From Astrobacterium formosum (GTDB taxonomy: Bacteria > Pseudomonadota > Alphaproteobacteria > Rhizobiales > Xanthobacteraceae), in the NCBI GenBank assembly GCA_030848545.1, contig JAVDCA010000029.1, forward strand, positions 23,508 to 87,507: a stretch of DNA of 64,000 bases. The letters run 5' to 3'. Position 1 is the stretch's first letter. Each line of letters starts with the position of its first letter. This document shows, in pieces, positions 1 to 8,784 of this stretch. Under the pieces are notes generated by a model. The model searched no databases, was not told the origin of the DNA, and was given only the letters and a program-made list of their open reading frames with translations. The translations under genes were made by a program, and so were the position numbers.

Positions 1-638
1 GCCAGCGCGACAGCATTGCGCGGCCGCGGCAGCAGGTAGCGATCGAGAAGATGGGCGCGCTCCTCGGCCGTGAGCCGCCAGCTTCTGCCCGCGTCGGCGT
101 CCTGGCGTAGGCGCAGACCCAGCGCGGCGTCGCCGATCGTGCCGGTGACGACGACGAGGTCGCCGGCGCGCGCGCCAGCGCGCATGAGCATGCGGCCATG
201 CGGCACGGCGCCGAACACCGACACCGCGACCATCACGGGCCCGGGCGAGCGTACCGTGTCGCCGCCATACAGCGGACATCCGTGACGCTCGGCGTCGTCG
301 CCGAGGCCGGCGGCGAACTGGGCGAGCCAGTCGTCGTCGATGCCGGCCGGCAGGGCGAGCGACAGGAGATGTCCGAGCGGCGTCGCCCCCTTGGCGGCGA
401 GGTCGGAGAGATTGACGCGGAGCGCCTTGCGGGCGATCGCTCCGGGCGGGTCGTCGGGAAAGAAGTGGGTGCCGCCGACGATGGCGTCGGCCTTGAGGAC
501 GAGATCGTGGCCGGCCGGCGGCGTAATCACCGCCGCATCGTCGACGAGCCCGAAGGCGCCGGGCGCGGTGGCGAGTGGCTTGAAGTGCCGCGCGATCATG
601 CGGTCTTCGGGGGAATCCTCTGCGTCAGCGACACTCAT
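1..638 (-). CDS. thiL: Thiamine-monophosphate kinase, partial (3' end outside window)
   Basis: Phosphorylates thiamine monophosphate to thiamine pyrophosphate, the last step of cofactor synthesis, in the cytosol. Reading the minus strand from the ATG at 638 gives about 212 residues that run off the window edge. The family usually has about 320-330, so roughly two thirds is present. The AIR-synthase/ThiL features are visible: LVDDAAVI near residue 32 (the GDDAA metal loop), LKADAIVGGTHFF (the substrate/Mg loop) and YGGDTV near the middle. It follows nusB by about 36 bases on the same strand, the usual alphaproteobacterial order ribH-nusB-thiL, so it is probably co-transcribed. The start is the first ATG giving the family N-terminus. 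Confidence 0.9.
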   Translation of the reverse strand, partial: MSVADAEDSPEDRMIARHFKPLATAPGAFGLVDDAAVITPPAGHDLVLKADAIVGGTHFFPDDPPGAIARKALRVNLSDLAAKGATPLGHLLSLALPAGIDDDWLAQFAAGLGDDAERHGCPLYGGDTVRSPGPVMVAVSVFGAVPHGRMLMRAGARAGDLVVVTGTIGDAALGLRLRQDADAGRSWRLTAEERAHLLDRYLLPRPRNAVAL

Positions 639-674
639 GGGCTCAGTCGTCGTGTTCCACGCAACGTCGGAAGA

Positions 675-1181
675 TCACCCCGCCGGGTCGAGCTCCCCGG
701 CGCGCAACCGTCGCGCCAGGACGTCGAGCACGGCATTGACCATGCCGGTCTCGTTCCTGTCCACGAAGGCGTTGGCGACGGCAACGTATTCCGACACGAC
801 CACACGCGCCGGGATATCGCGGCGCTTGTCGAGTTCGAACGCTCCGGCCCGCATCACCGCGCGCAAAATGGTCTCGACGCGCTTAAGGGGCCAGCCGTTA
901 AGAAGCGTTTCGTCGATCACCGGATCGAGCCGGCGCTGCTCGGCCACGAAGCCGGTGACGATGTCACGGAAAAACGCCGCTTCGGCGGGCAGATACTGGT
1001 CGCCCTCCACTTCGCGGCCGAGCCAATGGCTCTCGAACTCGGCCAGGATGTCGTTGAGGCCGGTACCGGCGATGTCCATCTGGTAGAGAGCCTGCACGGC
1101 CGCAAGCCGGGCGGCGCCGCGGCGATTGGCCTTCGGCTCCGATCGTTTGACTTCGCCCTTCTTGGGCTCCGCCTTCTTCAT
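675..1181 (-). CDS. nusB: Transcription antitermination factor NusB
   Basis: RNA-binding antitermination factor that, with NusE (S10), binds boxA of rRNA leaders. The protein has 168 residues, slightly longer than usual because of a basic N-terminal tail rich in Lys/Arg. The all-helical NusB core follows: RLAAVQALYQMD (residues ~25-36), FVDRNETGMVNAVLDVLAR at the C-terminus, and the ILRAVMRAGAFEL helix. The ATG at 1181 overlaps the ribH stop as ATGA, indicating translational coupling. A longer open frame upstream (to 1421) only runs through ribH and is not credible. The ribH-nusB linkage is widespread in bacteria. Confidence 0.93.
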   Translation of the reverse strand: MKKAEPKKGEVKRSEPKANRRGAARLAAVQALYQMDIAGTGLNDILAEFESHWLGREVEGDQYLPAEAAFFRDIVTGFVAEQRRLDPVIDETLLNGWPLKRVETILRAVMRAGAFELDKRRDIPARVVVSEYVAVANAFVDRNETGMVNAVLDVLARRLRAGELDPAG

Positions 1182-1669
1182 CGCTTTCGTCCCGGCGCCT
1201 GCGCACGCTTGAGCCGGATGAGCGACAGCGCCGCCTGGACGGCGGTGCCGCCCTTGTCGCCCTCCTCGGGGCGGGCGCGCACGAAGGCCTGGGCCTCGGT
1301 GTCGACGGTGAGGATGCCGTTGCCGATGGGCAACCGCCGGGCGACGGCGATATCCATCAGAGCACGGGCGGATTGGCCGGCGACGATGTCGTAGTGGCTG
1401 GTCTCGCCGCGGATGACACACCCCAGCGCGACGACGCCGTCATAGCGCTTGCGGCGGCTGTCGAGTGCGATGACGATCGCCTGCGGGATCTCCAGCGCGC
1501 CCGGAACCGTCACCATGTCATAGGTCACCTGCGCGGCGTCAAGGGCACGGGTGGCTCCCGCCAACAGGGCGTCGGCGACGGCGTCATAGTAGCGTCCTTC
1601 GACGATCAACATTCGCGCGCCTTTCAGCGCGCCTTCCTTCGCGGGCTTGGCCCGCCGCGGTCCGGCCAT
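1178..1669 (-). CDS. ribH: 6,7-dimethyl-8-ribityllumazine synthase
   Basis: Condenses 5-amino-6-ribitylaminouracil with 3,4-dihydroxy-2-butanone 4-phosphate, the penultimate step of riboflavin synthesis. The protein has 163 residues. Family motifs: VPGALEIPQAI, then GCVIRGETSHYD with the catalytic His, then PIGNGILTVDTEAQA. The start at 1669 (MAGPRR...) is preferred over the ATG at 1750 because a GGAG ribosome site lies about 8 bases upstream and the longer form adds a non-homologous tail. The stop overlaps nusB. It lies about 135 bases downstream of ribE, so transcription may continue from the rib genes or start in that gap. Confidence 0.94.
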   Translation of the reverse strand: MAGPRRAKPAKEGALKGARMLIVEGRYYDAVADALLAGATRALDAAQVTYDMVTVPGALEIPQAIVIALDSRRKRYDGVVALGCVIRGETSHYDIVAGQSARALMDIAVARRLPIGNGILTVDTEAQAFVRARPEEGDKGGTAVQAALSLIRLKRAQAPGRKR

Positions 1670-1804
1670 TCTGTTCGCTCCAAGTCGCGCCGTCAGTAGC
1701 AAGGCCAACGCCCGGGAAGCAAGGGCGGCGCCCCGCGGGGGTTGGCACATACCGCGCGTTCGCCCGCCGGCATGGCGAACCCACGGTTACGATGCAGGCG
1801 AAAG

Positions 1805-2413
1805 TCAGCCCCGTTCGACAAGGCGCGCCGCATAACGCGCCATGGTGTCGATCTCGATATTCTGCCCGTCGCCCACCGCGAGCTTGCCGAAGGTCGTCAC
1901 GTGCAGGGTGTGGGGGATGATCAGTACCGAAAAATCGTCGTCCCGGACCTCGTTGACGGTCAGCGACACGCCGTCAAGGGCCACCGAGCCCTTTTGGGCG
2001 ATGAAGCGCGACAGCAAGGGCGGGACGCGCAGCACGAACCGCGCCATGTCGGGGAGATCGTCCCGGCTCACCACGGTGGCGATCCCGTCCACATGGCCGG
2101 AGACGATATGTCCGCCCAATTCGTCGCCGATCTTGAGTGCGCGCTCCAGATTGATGCGGGTGTCACGTTTCCAGTTGCCGACGGTGGTGAGCCGCAGGGT
2201 TTCAGCGGCGGCATCGACCGCGAACCAGGTCCGCCCGTCCTCCTCGCCGGTGTCGACCACCGTCATGCAGACACCGCTGCAGGCGATGGAGGCGCCTTCG
2301 GCGATGGTGGCGCGGTCATAGCTGCAACCGATCTTCAGGCGGTGCAACTGGCCCTGGGCAAGCGGACGCACGGAAAGAACCGTGCCCATATCGGTGACGA
2401 TGCCGGTGAACAT
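1805..2413 (-). CDS. ribE: Riboflavin synthase, alpha subunit
   Basis: Dismutates two 6,7-dimethyl-8-ribityllumazine molecules to riboflavin and the ribitylamino-pyrimidine. The protein has 202 residues, normal for the family. It starts with the diagnostic MFTGIV and shows the duplicated lumazine-binding barrels: SIACSGVCMTV in the first, SVALDGVSLTVNEV in the second, with IVSGHVDG at their junction. It sits 43 bases after ribD and upstream of ribH on the same strand, forming a riboflavin cluster. No ribB/ribA appears in the window. Confidence 0.95.
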   Translation of the reverse strand: MFTGIVTDMGTVLSVRPLAQGQLHRLKIGCSYDRATIAEGASIACSGVCMTVVDTGEEDGRTWFAVDAAAETLRLTTVGNWKRDTRINLERALKIGDELGGHIVSGHVDGIATVVSRDDLPDMARFVLRVPPLLSRFIAQKGSVALDGVSLTVNEVRDDDFSVLIIPHTLHVTTFGKLAVGDGQNIEIDTMARYAARLVERG

Positions 2414-2456
2414 GAGTGGCTCGTGGAGCTGGTAGACGGGGGGCGCGCTGCCTCTA

Positions 2457-3584
2457 TCACACCCGGGCGAACAATTCGACGGTGTCGTCTCCGGCGGGCT
2501 CGACGGCGAGGCGGGTGAATTGCGGAGCGTTCGTCAGGGCGGTGAGCGGCAGGCCCTCGAGGGCGTCGATGCCGTCCCCCCCGATTGCGTGGGGGGCGCG
2601 CATCAGGACCGCCTCGTCGACCAGTTCGTCCGCCAGAAAGGAGGCGGCGACCATCGGCCCGCCCTCCACCAGGAGCCGGGTGATGCCGCGTTCGCCGAGC
2701 CGCGCCAGCACTTCGGCAAGGTCGAGGCTGCCCTTTCGCCGCCCCACCCGGATCACCTCGGCGCCCTGCGCGCGCAACGCGTTTTCCGCCGCGCTTGGGG
2801 CATCGGAGGCGGCCACAACCCACACGGGTGTCGCCCCAGCACCTGCGACCAGACGGCTGGACAACGGCAGCCGCAAGCGGCCGTCGAGAACGACCCGGAT
2901 GGGCGAGCGACCCGCCATGCCAGGCAATCGGCAAGTCAGTTGGGGATCGTCAGCCAGTACGGTGCCGATGCCGACCAGGATGGCGTCGCTTTGGGCACGC
3001 ATCAGATGGGCGCGGACGCGGGCCAAAGCCCCGGTGATGGCGAGCGGCCGCCTGCCTGCGGCACCGGCCTTGTCGTCGGCCGTGACGGCGAGCTTGAGGG
3101 TGACGTGCGGGCGACCGTCGAGGATCCGGCGCAGGAAACCCGCGTGATCGCGTCGGGCCTCGGCGACGCCGAGCCCGACGTCGACGGCAATGCCGGCCGC
3201 CTTGAGCCGCGCGAATCCATTGCCGGCAACCTGCGGATTGGGGTCTCCGATCGCCGCCACCACCCGGGCGATACCGGCAGCGATGACGGCGTCGGCGCAG
3301 GGCGGCGTCTTGCCGTAGTGGGAACACGGCTCGAGGGTGACGTACAGGGTGGCGCCGCACGCCGCCGTGCCGGCGCGCCGCAACGCCTCGGTTTCGGCAT
3401 GGGGCCGCCCGCCCGGCTGAGTCCAGCCGCGGCCGACGACGACCGGACCGGAAGGCTCCCGCCGGACCACCACCGCGCCAACGGCCGGATTCGGCCATAC
3501 GCGACCGAGGCCACGCCGGCCGAGCGCCAGCGCCAGGGTCATGAATCGACGATCATCCAGTTCGGTCTGAATCTCGGTCTGCAT
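2457..3584 (-). CDS. ribD: Bifunctional riboflavin deaminase/reductase RibD
   Basis: Performs the second and third steps of the riboflavin pathway. The N-terminal zinc deaminase acts on the 2,5-diamino-pyrimidinone phosphate and the C-terminal NADPH reductase reduces the ribosyl chain. The protein has 375 residues. Deaminase zinc ligands are visible: H62-A-E64 in PHAETEAL, C87 in LEPCSHYG and C96 in KTPPC. The reductase half shows VDEAVLMRAPHAIGG and IRVVLDGRLRLPL. It is the first gene of the minus-strand rib cluster. An RFN (FMN) riboswitch was looked for upstream but not recognised in the ~150-base gap shared with the divergent LysR gene. Confidence 0.95.
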   Translation of the reverse strand: MQTEIQTELDDRRFMTLALALGRRGLGRVWPNPAVGAVVVRREPSGPVVVGRGWTQPGGRPHAETEALRRAGTAACGATLYVTLEPCSHYGKTPPCADAVIAAGIARVVAAIGDPNPQVAGNGFARLKAAGIAVDVGLGVAEARRDHAGFLRRILDGRPHVTLKLAVTADDKAGAAGRRPLAITGALARVRAHLMRAQSDAILVGIGTVLADDPQLTCRLPGMAGRSPIRVVLDGRLRLPLSSRLVAGAGATPVWVVAASDAPSAAENALRAQGAEVIRVGRRKGSLDLAEVLARLGERGITRLLVEGGPMVAASFLADELVDEAVLMRAPHAIGGDGIDALEGLPLTALTNAPQFTRLAVEPAGDDTVELFARV

Positions 3585-3737
3585 GGGAGTAGCGTAAAGC
3601 GCACTTCCTTGCAGGCTTCAACCGGCCGGCGGTTGCCGACCCTCCCGGCACGGCCGAGAAGTCGTTGCCGCGAGCGCCATTTGCGTCCGGCGGCCTCGGC
3701 GGCATGATAGGGTCTCGCCAACGGCGGCAACGGGGCC

Positions 3738-4625
3738 ATGATCGATTTGCGTAACGTGGAAATCTTCTTCTGGATTGCCACCCTGGGCAGCTTCCGCGCC
3801 GCCGCGGCCAAGCTGAACACGACCCAGCCGGCCATCTCGCAGCGCATGGCGTCGCTGGAGGCCGATCTCGGCGTCCGTCTGTTCGAGCGCGAGGCACGCG
3901 GCGTCAAGCTGACCGCCAAGGGCCAGGAACTGGTGTCCCACGCCGAGCGCCTCCTGCAGGCGCGCCATGAGATGCTCAGGGCCGCGCGCGAGGAAAGCGT
4001 GATGACGGGCCGGCTGCGCATCGGCACCGCCGAAACCATCGTGCAGACCTGGCTGCCACGCCTGATGGAGCGCATCCACGCCGCCTACCCGGCCTTGACG
4101 CTCGAGATCGATGTCGACACCACCAGCGTCTTGCGCACGCAGCTCATCGCCCGCCATATCGACGTCGCGTTCCTGATGGGCCCTCTCCTGGAACCCGATA
4201 TCGAGAACCTGCCCTTGTGCCGCTATCCGCTCGCCTGGGTAGCGAGCCCGCGGCTCGACCTTGGTCCTGAGCCGCTCGCCCTGGAGCAGATCGCCCGCCA
4301 CCCGGTCATCACCTATCCGTCCAGCAGCACGCCCTATCAGCTGGTACGTGAGATGCTGGCGCAGGCCAGCATCTCACCGTTCCAGCTCTATGGCAGCGCC
4401 TCGGTGGCGCTGATCGTGCGCATGGCCTGCGACGGCATCGGCACCGGCGTGGTGGCGCCGGTATGCCTGCGCGACGAATTGGCGCGCGGGGAACTCAGGT
4501 TGCTCGACGTCGATGCCGAGGGGTTGCCGGATTTGTCCTTCACGGCGGCGTGGATTCAGGGACCGGGCAGCCACGCGGCACAGACTATCGCGCGCATGGC
4601 CCAGTACGTCGCCTCAGAGATATAA
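3738..4625 (+). CDS. LysR-family transcriptional regulator
   Basis: DNA-binding regulator with the typical LysR layout in 295 residues. The N-terminal winged helix-turn-helix (residues ~1-60) includes LGSFRAAAAKLNTTQPAISQ and VRLFERE, followed by a periplasmic-binding-protein-like effector domain. It is divergent from ribD and lies 200 bases upstream of a co-directional TRAP transporter operon. The natural inference is that it controls that operon in response to the imported acid or a catabolite. The downstream gap contains a run of short tandem repeats that could carry binding sites, but this is not shown. The inducer is unknown. Confidence 0.9.
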   Translation: MIDLRNVEIFFWIATLGSFRAAAAKLNTTQPAISQRMASLEADLGVRLFEREARGVKLTAKGQELVSHAERLLQARHEMLRAAREESVMTGRLRIGTAETIVQTWLPRLMERIHAAYPALTLEIDVDTTSVLRTQLIARHIDVAFLMGPLLEPDIENLPLCRYPLAWVASPRLDLGPEPLALEQIARHPVITYPSSSTPYQLVREMLAQASISPFQLYGSASVALIVRMACDGIGTGVVAPVCLRDELARGELRLLDVDAEGLPDLSFTAAWIQGPGSHAAQTIARMAQYVASEI

Positions 4626-4742
4626 GCTCTGCTTATCACTGCCTATGCGAAACGATGATTGGACGGGCGCCGGCTGGTGCGCTGCAATGCGGCCGCTTGC
4701 CCCGCGTGCAGTCCCTTGCCGGGTGCCTCCGGCCAAGTCCAA

Positions 4743-4795
4743 GCCTGAGCATCCACGCCTGAACATCCACGCCTGATCATCAAGCCTGGACGTCC
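4743..4795 (+). repeat. Four imperfect tandem ~14-base repeats upstream of TRAP operon
   Basis: Units GCCTGAGCATCCAC, GCCTGAACATCCAC, GCCTGATCATCAA and GCCTGGACGTCC follow each other directly, ending about 30 bases before the start of the TRAP binding-protein gene. The first two differ at one base and later units degrade. They may simply be slippage products, or iterated operator half-sites for the upstream LysR protein. Confidence 0.6.
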
Positions 4796-4825
4796 TGCCT
4801 CCTCGACACACATGGAGACTTCCCG

Positions 4826-5872
4826 ATGAAACGATCGCTGGTGTTGGCCGCCCTGACCGGGGCTCTGTTCGCAGGTCAGGCGCAGGCGCAGGATCTTCCC
4901 AAGACGCATCTGAAAGTGGTCGGCGGCCTGAGCAATCTGACCGCCTATCAGAATTTCGAAGTGCCGTTCTGGACCAAGACCATTCCGGAGAAGTCGAAGG
5001 GCCAGATCACGACCGAAATCAAAGGCTTCAACGACCTCGGCCTGAAGGGCCCGGAAGTGCTGCGGCTGATGTCGCAGGGCGTCATGGAATTCGGCACCGC
5101 GACGCTGTCCTATTTCGCCAGCGACAACCCGATCAACGAAGCGATCGACCTCGCTGGGCTTGCGCCCGACGCCAAGACCGCGCGCAAGATCACCGAAGCG
5201 TTCGAGCCGATCTACGCCAAATTCTATGGTGAAGGATCGAAAGTCCGCCTGCTCGGCATCTCGCCCTACCCGGCCCAGGTCTTGTTCTGCAACGCCGAAA
5301 TCAAGGAACTCGGCGACCTGAAGGGCAAGAAGGTGCGCACGTCGAGCCGCAACCAGGCCGAATTCGTGGAAGCCTTCGGCGGCACCAGCGTGACGCTCGC
5401 TTTCGGCGAAGTCGTTCCCGCGTTGCAAAACAAGGTGGTCGACTGCGCCATCACGGGCTCGCTGTCGGGTTATTCGGCCAAGTGGTACGAGGTCTCGACC
5501 CATCTCCTGGCGCTGCCGATCAATTGGAACCAGCAGATCCATGCCGTCAATGAAGCGGCCTGGAACAAGCTCGACCCGAAGGTGCGCGACTTCGTCGCCG
5601 CCAACGTCAAGACCCTCGTCTCCAACATCTGGGACGCTGCCGCCGCCCAGACCAAGGAAGGCTACGACTGCAACACCGGTGCCGCCGCCTGCACGCTGCC
5701 GGTCAAGGGCAAGATGAAGCTCGTCGTCCCCACCGACGCCGACAAGGCGCTGCTCAAGTCCGTCCTGCAGGAGAAGATCCTGCCGAAATGGGCGGCCCGC
5801 TGTTCGGCCGACTGCGTCGCCGGATTCAATTCGACGATCGGCAAGGAGCTCGGCGTCACCGCCAAGAAGTGA
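4826..5872 (+). CDS. TRAP transporter solute-binding protein (DctP family)
   Basis: Periplasmic high-affinity binding protein of a tripartite ATP-independent (sodium-driven) organic-acid importer. The protein has 348 residues with a clear Sec signal peptide, cut after AQA near residue 21. The DctP core is visible: LMSQGVMEFGTATLSYF and LGDLKGKKVRTSSRNQAEFVEAFGG, with the conserved Arg that usually pairs with the ligand carboxylate in KVRTSS. Ribosome site GGAGA precedes the ATG. Two permease genes follow after a 241-base gap holding a hairpin cluster. The substrate cannot be read from sequence, but a carboxylate is likely from family knowledge. Extra cysteine pairs near the C-terminus suggest disulfides. 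Confidence 0.92.
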   Translation: MKRSLVLAALTGALFAGQAQAQDLPKTHLKVVGGLSNLTAYQNFEVPFWTKTIPEKSKGQITTEIKGFNDLGLKGPEVLRLMSQGVMEFGTATLSYFASDNPINEAIDLAGLAPDAKTARKITEAFEPIYAKFYGEGSKVRLLGISPYPAQVLFCNAEIKELGDLKGKKVRTSSRNQAEFVEAFGGTSVTLAFGEVVPALQNKVVDCAITGSLSGYSAKWYEVSTHLLALPINWNQQIHAVNEAAWNKLDPKVRDFVAANVKTLVSNIWDAAAAQTKEGYDCNTGAAACTLPVKGKMKLVVPTDADKALLKSVLQEKILPKWAARCSADCVAGFNSTIGKELGVTAKK

Positions 5873-5904
5873 AAGCCGCGAAGCGCGGTATTCCCACGTT
5901 CCGC

Positions 5905-6067
5905 CCTCGTCCTGAGGAGCGGCCCCCTTCGGGCCGCGTCCCGAAGGCATCCAAGTCGGCTACAGCCGACTTGGACTTCGTTGAGTTCCTATGTCGGGTA
6001 AACCCGACATAGGCGGCGGCCCCATCCTTCGAGACGCGCTCCAAGAGGAGCGCTCCTCGGGATGAGG
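5905..6067 (+). repeat. Palindromic repeat cluster with four internal hairpins
   Basis: The outer arms (5905-5921 and 6051-6067) pair at 15 of 17 positions. Inside are perfect hairpins at 5951-5974 (11-bp arms CCAAGTCGGCT/AGCCGACTTGG) and 5988-6013 (12-bp arms CCTATGTCGGGT/ACCCGACATAGG), plus GC-rich hairpins near 5920-5938 and 6035-6053. The style matches dispersed extragenic palindromes of Hyphomicrobiales. It lies between the binding-protein and permease genes of the TRAP operon, where it could stabilise or attenuate the message. Confidence 0.85.
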
Positions 6068-6113
6068 CCGGGAGAGGCCGTTCAAGGTTCCGGCGAAGTT
6101 CACAGAGATTCGC

Positions 6114-6737
6114 ATGACCCATTCCAACCACAACGGCCTCGTGCCCCGGCTGATCGATCTTGCGACGCGCCTGTCGCACGCCGCCGTCTATGCGGGCGGC
6201 GCCATCACCATCGCGAGCGTGCTGCTGATTTCGTTCGACGTCGTCGCCCGCAAGTTCTTTGGCTTCACCACCCGCGGCGCCGACGAACTGTCGAGCTACG
6301 CCTTCGCGATCTCGACCACCTGGGCGATGTCCTTCGCCACACTCCAGCGCGCCAATGTCCGCATCGATTTCATCTATCAGCACTTGCCGGTGCGGCTCGC
6401 GGCCCTGCTCGACTGGTTGGCACTGGTGACGCTCGCGGTCTTCGTCGCCATCCTGACCCGCTACGCCTACGAGGTGCTGGCGGCGTCCTGGATCCAGAAC
6501 TCGCACGCCAACACGCCGCTGGCGACGCCCTTGTGGATCCCGCAGGGGCTATGGTTCGCGGGCTTCGTCTGGTTCTGCGTCGTGCTGGCCTTGATGCTCC
6601 TGCGGGCGTCGAGCGCGCTGGTGAGCGGCGACATCGCCGCCGTGCAGGCCCTATGCGGCGTGCGCTCGTCTCAGCAGGAAGCCGAAGAAGGGGCCGCCTC
6701 CGGCGAACGCATCATCCGCTCGGAGCAGCGGCCATGA
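6114..6737 (+). CDS. TRAP transporter small permease (DctQ-like)
   Basis: Small membrane subunit of the TRAP importer. The protein has 207 residues with four predicted hydrophobic helices and the family-typical RRGADELSSYAF-like segment (TTRGADELSSYAFAISTTWA) after the first helix. Its stop overlaps the start of the large permease gene as ATGA, implying coupled translation and fixed stoichiometry. A charged cytosolic tail of about 35 residues follows the last helix. No strong ribosome site is seen, consistent with lower expression than the binding protein. Confidence 0.9.
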   Translation: MTHSNHNGLVPRLIDLATRLSHAAVYAGGAITIASVLLISFDVVARKFFGFTTRGADELSSYAFAISTTWAMSFATLQRANVRIDFIYQHLPVRLAALLDWLALVTLAVFVAILTRYAYEVLAASWIQNSHANTPLATPLWIPQGLWFAGFVWFCVVLALMLLRASSALVSGDIAAVQALCGVRSSQQEAEEGAASGERIIRSEQRP

Positions 6738-8017
6738 TCGCCACCACGCTGATCCTGCTGCTGGTGCTGCTCGGCCTGAGCATCCCGGTCGGCGCCGTCC
6801 TCGGCGTCCTCGGCCTGATCCTCGACCAGCTCTATTCCATGCTGCCGCTGTCGCGGGCTCTCGGCGAGATCGTCTGGACCTCCAACAACGAATTCCTGCT
6901 GGTGGCGATCCCGCTGTTCATCCTGTTGGGCGAGATCCTTCTGCGCGCCGGCTTCGCCGAGAAGATGTACGGCGCCATGAGCCTGTGGCTCTCCTGGCTG
7001 CCGGGCGGGCTGATGCACGCCAATATCGGCGCCTCGACTTTGTTTGCGGCGACATCGGGTTCGAGCGTCGCCACCGCGGCGACGATCGGCACCGTCGCGA
7101 TCCCGCAGATCAAGCACTACGGTTACAACGAATCCCTATTCCTCGGCAGCCTTGCCGCCGGCGGCACGCTCGGCATCCTGATCCCACCTTCGATCAACAT
7201 GGTGATCTACGGCGTCATCACCAACACCTCGGTTCCCAAGCTCTACCTCGCCGGCTTCATTCCCGGATTCCTGCTCGCCGGATTGTTCATGACGACGATC
7301 CTGGTCGCCTGCCTGATGCGGCCGGCGTGGGGAGGCCGCAAGATCACCGCCACCTGGGGCGAACGGCTGGCGAGCCTCGTCCATCTCCTGCCGCCGCTCG
7401 GCATCTTCCTGATGGTGGTGGGATCGATCTACGCCGGCCTGGCGACGCCGACGGAGGCGGCCGCTCTCGGCGTGCTCGCTGCTCTCATCCTCGCCGCGGC
7501 GTCGGGGCGACTGACCCTCGCCATGCTGCGCGAGGCCTCCGAAGGCACCATGCGGGCGACCGCGATGATCATGCTCATCATCATCGCGGCCTCGTTCCTC
7601 AACTTCATTCTGTCGGCGACCGGCATCACCGACGCCCTGATCAAGACCATCACCGGGCTCGGCCTGCCGCCGGGGCTGATGCTGGTGGTGGTCGTGATCT
7701 TCTACCTGGTCCTCGGCTGTTTCATGGAAACGCTGTCGATGATGATCACCACCATCCCGATCGTCACGCCGATCATGGTCAATCTCGGCTACGACCCGGT
7801 CTGGTTCGGCATTGTCGTCATCATCCTGGTGGAGGCGGCCCTGATCACGCCACCGGTGGGCCTGAACCTCTACGTCGTCCAGAGCGTACGCAAAGGCGGT
7901 TCCATGAACGCGGTCATCACCGGCGCGCAGCCTTTCGTCCTGGCGATGATGTTCATCATCGCTCTCCTCGCCGTCTTCCCCGATATCGCCATGTGGCTGC
8001 CGCGCCTGTTCGGCTAG
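6734..8017 (+). CDS. TRAP transporter large permease (DctM-like)
   Basis: Main sodium/substrate translocation subunit. The protein has 427 residues, the normal DctM length, with about a dozen hydrophobic segments. DctM hallmarks: FLLVAIPLFILLGEIL in the first third, GTLGILIPPSINMVIYGVIT near residue 155, and ALITPPVGLNLYVVQ toward the C-terminus. The ATG at 6734 is chosen because it overlaps the small-permease stop and begins the hydrophobic N-terminus. The longer open frame back to 6062 merely overlaps the small permease gene. Confidence 0.93.
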   Translation: MIATTLILLLVLLGLSIPVGAVLGVLGLILDQLYSMLPLSRALGEIVWTSNNEFLLVAIPLFILLGEILLRAGFAEKMYGAMSLWLSWLPGGLMHANIGASTLFAATSGSSVATAATIGTVAIPQIKHYGYNESLFLGSLAAGGTLGILIPPSINMVIYGVITNTSVPKLYLAGFIPGFLLAGLFMTTILVACLMRPAWGGRKITATWGERLASLVHLLPPLGIFLMVVGSIYAGLATPTEAAALGVLAALILAAASGRLTLAMLREASEGTMRATAMIMLIIIAASFLNFILSATGITDALIKTITGLGLPPGLMLVVVVIFYLVLGCFMETLSMMITTIPIVTPIMVNLGYDPVWFGIVVIILVEAALITPPVGLNLYVVQSVRKGGSMNAVITGAQPFVLAMMFIIALLAVFPDIAMWLPRLFG

Positions 8018-8072
8018 ACGCCAGTTGCCGCTGCTGCCTGCTGCCGCCCCTCTCCTATCGCTGGAAATCGCC

Positions 8073-8759
8073 ATGAAAGCGCAATTCGACATCGACGCCG
8101 GCACCGCTTCACGCCACGTGGAGGTGGAGTTCGATCACCTGATCGTCGCCGGCTGGGCCGGCCGCGACGTCGCCGCCATCGAGCACCATATCGAGGAACT
8201 GGCGGCGCTGGGCGTGCCGCGCCCGAGCGCGATCCCGCTCTACTATCGCGGCGCCGTATCCCTCATCGACCAGTCGGACCATCTGCAGGTGGTCGGCAAC
8301 GATTCATCCGGCGAGGTCGAGGTGTTCATCTTCACCGTCGACGGCGAACTGTGTCTCACCGTCGCCTCCGACCACACCGACCGCAAGCTCGAAGCCCACA
8401 GTGTCGCCTTGTCCAAGCAATTGTGCGGCAAGCCCATCGGCCGCCAGGCGTGGCGCTTTCACGACGTCGCCGACCACTGGGACGAACTGGTGCTGCGCGC
8501 CACCATCATCGAGAACGGTACGCCAGTGCTCTACCAGAACGGTACGCTGGCATCGCTGCGCCACCCGCTCGACCTCGTCGGCGGCTGCTTTGCGGGCGCC
8601 ACCATATTGCCGCCCGGGACCGGCATGCTTTGTGGCACCATGTCGGCGATCGGCGGCATTCGCCCGTCGACGTCGTTCGCGATGGAGCTGATCGATCCGC
8701 GCAGCGGCCGCACGATCAGGCATTCCTACCGGGTCGAGCAATTGCCACATGTGGCGTGA
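8073..8759 (+). CDS. DUF2848 family protein
   Basis: The protein has 228 residues, predicted cytosolic with no signal peptide. It matches my recollection of the DUF2848 family, whose biochemical function is unknown; several members sit beside amidohydrolase or hydro-lyase genes. Visible conserved stretches are [13 protein letters not shown] near residue 20, [14 protein letters not shown] near residue 48 and a Gly-rich end [17 protein letters not shown]. The start at 8073 skips a short upstream extension that has no coding character. It lies 55 bases after the TRAP permease, and the next gene is a DUF1445 hydro-lyase. I infer a metabolic enzyme acting on the imported compound. Confidence 0.8.
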   Translation: MKAQFDIDAGTASRHVEVEFDHLIVAGWAGRDVAAIEHHIEELAALGVPRPSAIPLYYRGAVSLIDQSDHLQVVGNDSSGEVEVFIFTVDGELCLTVASDHTDRKLEAHSVALSKQLCGKPIGRQAWRFHDVADHWDELVLRATIIENGTPVLYQNGTLASLRHPLDLVGGCFAGATILPPGTGMLCGTMSAIGGIRPSTSFAMELIDPRSGRTIRHSYRVEQLPHVA

Positions 8760-8784
8760 TATGGAAGCAATATGATCCAGAACT

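Noticed and set aside
198..1394. 398-codon plus-strand open frame
   Set aside because: Lies antisense to thiL, nusB and ribH, which have clear family motifs. Long antisense frames are expected at this GC content.
3585..3737. FMN riboswitch before ribD
   Set aside because: The conserved RFN words were not found in the 153-base gap.
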